From Elusimicrobia bacterium RIFCSPHIGHO2_02_FULL_57_9 (GTDB taxonomy: Bacteria; Elusimicrobiota; Elusimicrobia; UBA1565; UBA9628): a stretch of 8,615 nt of DNA. Under the pieces are notes generated by a model, which searched no databases, was not told the origin of the DNA, and saw only the letters and a program-made list of their open reading frames with translations. How positions within the stretch are numbered: position 1 is the stretch's first letter; each line of letters begins with the position of its first letter. Positions 6,562 to 8,615 of the stretch are shown one piece after another. The DNA is taken from the NCBI GenBank assembly GCA_001800015.1, contig MGUO01000085.1:1-8615 (forward strand), given 5' to 3'. The position numbers were made by a program, and so were the translations under genes.

Positions 6562-7339
6562 GCAGCTCATGGATCTGAAAGGCCGGCACGCCTTGGTGAC
6601 CGGCGCGGCGGGCCATGTGGGCTTGGCCGCCTGCGAGACCTTGCTTGAGCTGGGAGCCTCCGTGGTTGTGATGGACCGCCTGGATAAAGATTGCCGCCGG
6701 CGCGCCGCGCGGCTTGGCCCGCGCGCCTTGCCGATGGCTTGCGATATCCGCGATGAGCAAGTCCTGCGCGCCTCGGTGAAAAAGGCCGTTAAGAATTTGC
6801 GAAGCCTGGATATCTTGATTCATTGCGCGGCTTTCACCGGCGACACCAAGATGGCCGGCTGGGCGGTTCCGTTTCCAAATCAAAGCAGCATGGCCTGGGA
6901 AGCGGCCTTCAAAGTCAATTTAACCTCGGCCTTTATCATGACCCAGGAAGCGCGCCAAGCCCTTTCGGCCTCGGGACGCGGCTCGGTGATTTTGATGTCT
7001 TCGATTTACGGCATGGTCGGGCCTAACCCCAGCCTTTATGAGGGGATGCCTTTGAATAATCCTTTGGCCTATGGCGCTTCCAAGGGCGGGCTGCTCCAGC
7101 TGACCAAATACTTGGCGGCGGTGATGGGACCGAAAGTCCGCGTCAATGCCATATCCCCGGGCGGCATCGAACGCGGCCAGCCCAAGGCCTTTATCTCGCG
7201 CTACGCCCAGCGCACCCCGCTTAAGCGCATGGCGGTTGAGGAAGACATCAAAGGCGCGGTGGCTTATCTGGCGGGCGATCTTTCCCGCTACGTGACGGGA
7301 CATAATTTAGTCGTGGATGGAGGCTTTACCGCGTGGTAG
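6548..7339 (+). CDS. Classical SDR oxidoreductase (PtmA-like)
   Basis: A complete 263-residue classical short-chain dehydrogenase. T18-G-A-A-G-H-V-G25 is the cofactor motif. IHCAA (91-95) stands for the NNAG motif. N124 (VNL), S151/S152 (SSIYG), Y175 and K179 (YGASK) give the full Asn-Ser-Tyr-Lys catalytic set. VNAISPGGI (199-207) and YVTGHNLVVDGGFTAW at the end are typical of the group. Compared with ordinary FabG-like reductases it has an insertion around PNPSLYEGMPLNNPLAY, which I associate with SDRs of sialic or legionaminic acid loci, including Campylobacter PtmA. Its position right after the CMP-synthetase fits that. PtmA and PtmF have been proposed to act in making the glucosamine-type precursor of legionaminic acid; the reaction here is inferred. 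This is the last gene of the tightly overlapping set, and no obvious terminator follows it. Confidence 0.9.
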   Translation: MRSVKQLMDLKGRHALVTGAAGHVGLAACETLLELGASVVVMDRLDKDCRRRAARLGPRALPMACDIRDEQVLRASVKKAVKNLRSLDILIHCAAFTGDTKMAGWAVPFPNQSSMAWEAAFKVNLTSAFIMTQEARQALSASGRGSVILMSSIYGMVGPNPSLYEGMPLNNPLAYGASKGGLLQLTKYLAAVMGPKVRVNAISPGGIERGQPKAFISRYAQRTPLKRMAVEEDIKGAVAYLAGDLSRYVTGHNLVVDGGFTAW

Positions 7340-7348
7340 AGCGCCCCC

Positions 7349-7377
7349 CTGACTAACATACAAAGTTTGTATATACT
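7349..7377 (+). promoter_or_regulatory. Probable sigma70-type promoter of the toxin-antitoxin module
   Basis: A -35-like CTGACT (7349-7354; four of six match TTGACA) and a -10-like TATACT (7372-7377; five of six match TATAAT) are separated by exactly 17 bases. They lie in the only AT-rich gap of the window, 19 bases before the antitoxin start codon. This would give the module, and perhaps neuB behind it, transcription independent of the upstream operon. Confidence 0.6.
7358..7372 (+). promoter_or_regulatory. 15-bp palindrome in the promoter spacer, probable antitoxin operator
   Basis: ATACAAA-G-TTTGTAT is a perfect inverted repeat with seven-base arms around one central base. It fills most of the spacer between the -35 and -10 elements and touches the -10. 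Ribbon-helix-helix antitoxins commonly bind such short palindromes over their own promoter, alone or with the toxin, and repress it. The palindrome is seen in the sequence; the binding is inferred from family and position. Confidence 0.6.
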
Positions 7378-7383
7378 AATTTT

Positions 7384-7392
7384 GAGGTGATC
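7384..7392 (+). promoter_or_regulatory. Unusually strong ribosome binding site of the antitoxin
   Basis: GAGGTGATC is complementary over nine bases to the typical bacterial 16S rRNA 3' end and lies three bases before the ATG at 7396 (five from GAGGTGA). It is by far the longest such match seen at any start in this window. It fits the higher synthesis expected of an antitoxin relative to its toxin. Confidence 0.75.
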
Positions 7393-7395
7393 TAG

Positions 7396-7644
7396 ATGCA
7401 GCAAATTGCCACGGTAAACATCTCTTTTCCCAAAAGCTTGCTCAAGGACATTGACTCGGTTGCGGAAGAGGAGTCCCGTACGAGATCGGAGCTTTTGCGG
7501 GAAGCCACCAGAATGTATATCGAGCGCAAACGGCGCTGGAAAGGCATCTTCGCGTTCTGGGGGAGAGAGGCCAAGTCCGCCCGCCTGAGCCCTTCCCAGG
7601 TCGATAAGGCCATCCGCCAGGTCAGGGGCCTGAACAAAGGCTAG
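7396..7644 (+). CDS. Ribbon-helix-helix (CopG-like) antitoxin
   Basis: An 82-residue protein. The first 45 residues form a ribbon-helix-helix DNA-binding domain: strand ATVNISFP (5-12), helix A LLKDIDSVAEEE (15-26), turn around SRTR, and helix B SELLREATRMYIERKRR (31-47). The pattern '[ST]RSELLREA' is typical of CopG/MetJ-type dimers whose paired strands contact DNA. Residues 48-82, ending in LSPSQVDKAIRQVRGLNKG, would be the part that wraps the toxin. In this class the antitoxin neutralises its PIN toxin by direct binding and represses its own promoter; the palindrome at 7358-7372 is the likely operator. The start is fixed by the strong ribosome binding site. The toxin gene begins five bases after the last base of the stop codon. 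The assignment to fold and role is firm from sequence and context; the exact subfamily is not known. Confidence 0.85.
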   Translation: MQQIATVNISFPKSLLKDIDSVAEEESRTRSELLREATRMYIERKRRWKGIFAFWGREAKSARLSPSQVDKAIRQVRGLNKG

Positions 7645-7648
7645 GCTG

Positions 7649-8069
7649 GTGCCGATAGTCCATGCCGTCCTTGACATGAATATGCTTATATCCGGACTTT
7701 GCTTCGGGGGTCTTCCCGCCAAAATATTGCGCCTCGCTCTATCTGGGCATATCGAATTGCACACCTCCGCTTCCCTTTATAGACGAATTCAGAAGGGTCA
7801 TGTCTCTAAAATTCCCTGATCGCGGCCCGGCGATATTAGACACATTGACGGAGCTCTCCCAGTTGTGGCAAATCGTTCCCGCGGAGGCTGAGCCCAGGAT
7901 ATCTGCCATCGCGGCTGATCCTTCTGATAACCGCGTTCTCGAATGCGCCGTGGCGGCCAAAGCTCAATGCATCGCATCCGGCGACAAACATCTTCTTGAT
8001 CTTGGCCAATTCGGCGGGATATTAATTCTTTCCCCAAATAAATTTCTTCAGCATTATGGTCTCAAATAA
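7649..8069 (+). pseudogene. PIN-domain toxin gene with a +1 frameshift
   Basis: Two frames together encode one PIN-domain ribonuclease toxin. From GTG at 7649 (AAAGG at 7636-7640, eight bases upstream) the first frame gives 56 residues with VLDMNMLISGLCFGGLPAKIL, the PIN start with D9, and stops at TGA 7817-7819. The second frame continues the family pattern, IDEFRRV..., then DPSDNRVLECAVAAKAQ and SGDKHLLDLGQFGGILILSP, ending at TAA 8067-8069. Dropping one base near 7778, in CCCTTTAT, joins TSASL to IDEFRRV and gives 139 residues, normal for this COG1569-type family, with acids D9, E46, D93 and D112 all present. PIN toxins cleave RNA, often tRNA or mRNA, using a Mg2+-binding acidic cluster. 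The intact motifs on both sides suggest a recent mutation or a sequencing or assembly error; programmed frameshifting is less likely. As written, the product is truncated and should be inactive. Confidence 0.82.
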
Positions 8070-8615
8070 TCCGATGATCAAATCGCTCAAGATAGGCGCC
8101 CGGCCGGTTGGGCCCGGCCGGCCCTGTTTCATCATCGCCGAAGCGGGCGTCAACCACGATGGGGATGTTAAAATCGCCCTGCGTCTGGTGGACGCTGCCG
8201 CCGAAGCCGGAGCGGATGCCGTCAAATTCCAGACTTTCAGGGCCGAGCGCATGGCCAGCGCGGCAGCATTCAAGGCCGCCTATCAAAAGCGGCAAGCCCC
8301 GGCCCGTCAATCGCAGCTTGAAATGCTCAAAAGCCTGGAGCTTTCCGAAACGGCGCACCGGCAAATCATCGCGCGCTGCCGCAAGCATTCTCTTTTATTT
8401 TTATCCACTCCGTTCGATGATCTCAGCGCCGACTTTTTAGAAAGCTTAAACGTGCCGGCTTTTAAAATACCCTCAGGCGAACTCACCAACTGGCCCCTGC
8501 TTTCTCATATCGCGCGCAAGGACCGGCCCATGATCGTTTCAACCGGCATGTCCTACCTTAAAGAAATCCGGGAAGCCTTGGCCGTGATCCGCAAAGCCGG
8601 CAATCCTCCAGTCAT
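8056..8615 (+). CDS. neuB: Nonulosonic acid synthase NeuB, N-terminal part (3' end outside window)
   Basis: The first 186 residues of a NeuB-family synthase, which condenses phosphoenolpyruvate with an N-acyl mannosamine or related 2,4-diamino hexose to make sialic, legionaminic or pseudaminic acid. Visible TIM-barrel motifs are FIIAEAGVNHDGD (25-37, E29), ADAVKFQTF (53-61, K57), LSTPFDDLSADFLESL (116-131), FKIPSGELTNWPLL (136-149, K137 and E142) and MIVSTGMS (159-166). The frame is open to the window edge; the rest of the barrel and the C-terminal antifreeze-like (SAF) domain would follow. The subtype (NeuB, LegI or PseI) cannot be decided, although the PtmA/PtmF-like neighbours favour legionaminate. 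ATG 8056 overlaps the toxin gene by 14 bases; ATG 8074, which gives MIKSLKIG, is an alternative. Neither has a good ribosome binding site. Confidence 0.92.
   Translation, partial: MVSNNPMIKSLKIGARPVGPGRPCFIIAEAGVNHDGDVKIALRLVDAAAEAGADAVKFQTFRAERMASAAAFKAAYQKRQAPARQSQLEMLKSLELSETAHRQIIARCRKHSLLFLSTPFDDLSADFLESLNVPAFKIPSGELTNWPLLSHIARKDRPMIVSTGMSYLKEIREALAVIRKAGNPPV
8100..8121 (+). repeat. All-GC hairpin near the 5' end of neuB
   Basis: CCGGCCGG occurs at 8100-8107 and 8114-8121. Because the octamer is self-complementary, the two copies can pair as an eight-base all-GC stem with a six-base loop (TTGGGC). The ten-base form GCCCGGCCGG is also a direct repeat (8098-8107 and 8112-8121). It lies within neuB codons reading GARPVGPGRPC, where neither a GC-rich stem nor a repeat is required by the family motif. 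Confidence 0.5.

Noticed and set aside
7340..7358. A transcription terminator between the SDR gene and the toxin-antitoxin module
   Set aside because: The short stretch has a run of C but no inverted repeat followed by a T run, so operon read-through into the module cannot be excluded.
7775..7781. A programmed +1 frameshift site in the toxin gene
   Set aside because: The shift point CTT-TAT has no stop or rare slow codon in the A site, no upstream Shine-Dalgarno-like stimulator and no evident downstream stem. It is kept only as a possibility; mutation or sequencing error is simpler.
7800..8069. A separate 89-residue gene starting at ATG 7800
   Set aside because: The residues before 7800 in the same frame (IDEFRRV) continue the PIN pattern, and the missing N-terminal PIN motif lies just upstream in another frame. 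It is the second half of the frameshifted toxin gene.
1..8615. Insertion sequences, CRISPR arrays, tRNA or rRNA genes
   Set aside because: No transposase motifs, terminal inverted repeats, regularly spaced repeats or tRNA-like cloverleaf were seen. No target-site duplication could be recognised around the toxin-antitoxin module either.

Overview
This window looks like a surface-polysaccharide or glycan-modification locus from a GC-rich bacterium. All genes are on the + strand and packed with almost no gaps. The content fits a Gram-negative O-antigen, capsule or flagellin-glycosylation locus: sugar epimerases and dehydrogenases, a nucleotide-sugar ketoisomerase, a glycosyltransferase and nonulosonic (sialic-acid-like) acid genes. 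The lineage cannot be fixed from the sequence. A nine-base match to the complement of the bacterial 16S 3' end, GAGGTGATC, supports Bacteria.

Layout. Bases 1-4835 hold the tail of an NAD-dependent sugar epimerase, a WxcM/FdtA-type 3,4-ketoisomerase, a second complete extended-SDR epimerase, two unlike Gfo/Idh/MocA oxidoreductases and a GT-A-like glycosyltransferase. Bases 4832-7339 hold a third Gfo/Idh/MocA oxidoreductase, a NeuA-type CMP-nonulosonate synthetase and a classical SDR; as I recall it, this matches the ptmF-ptmB-ptmA order of the Campylobacter legionaminic acid locus. Stop and start codons overlap at nearly every junction (ATGA, TTGA or GTGA, or longer overlaps of 14 and 38 nt), so 1-7339 is probably one translationally coupled operon whose promoter lies upstream of the window.

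Bases 7340-8069 break the pattern. A recognisable promoter has a 15-bp perfect palindrome in its spacer. It drives a ribbon-helix-helix (CopG-like) antitoxin gene followed by a PIN-domain toxin gene. The toxin reading frame is broken by one extra base near 7778. Restoring the frame gives a 139-residue PIN protein with all expected acidic residues. Immediately after it, and overlapping it by 14 nt if the first ATG is used, is neuB (nonulosonic acid synthase), which runs off the window end.

Working together: NeuB condenses an N-acyl hexosamine with phosphoenolpyruvate, NeuA activates the product with CTP, and the adjoining Gfo/Idh and SDR enzymes probably help make the hexosamine precursor. The upstream block probably makes and transfers another, possibly amino-deoxy, sugar of the same glycan. 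A toxin-antitoxin module with its own promoter sits between two parts of the nonulosonate gene set. It is the most unusual feature, and the broken toxin gene may affect how neuB is expressed.
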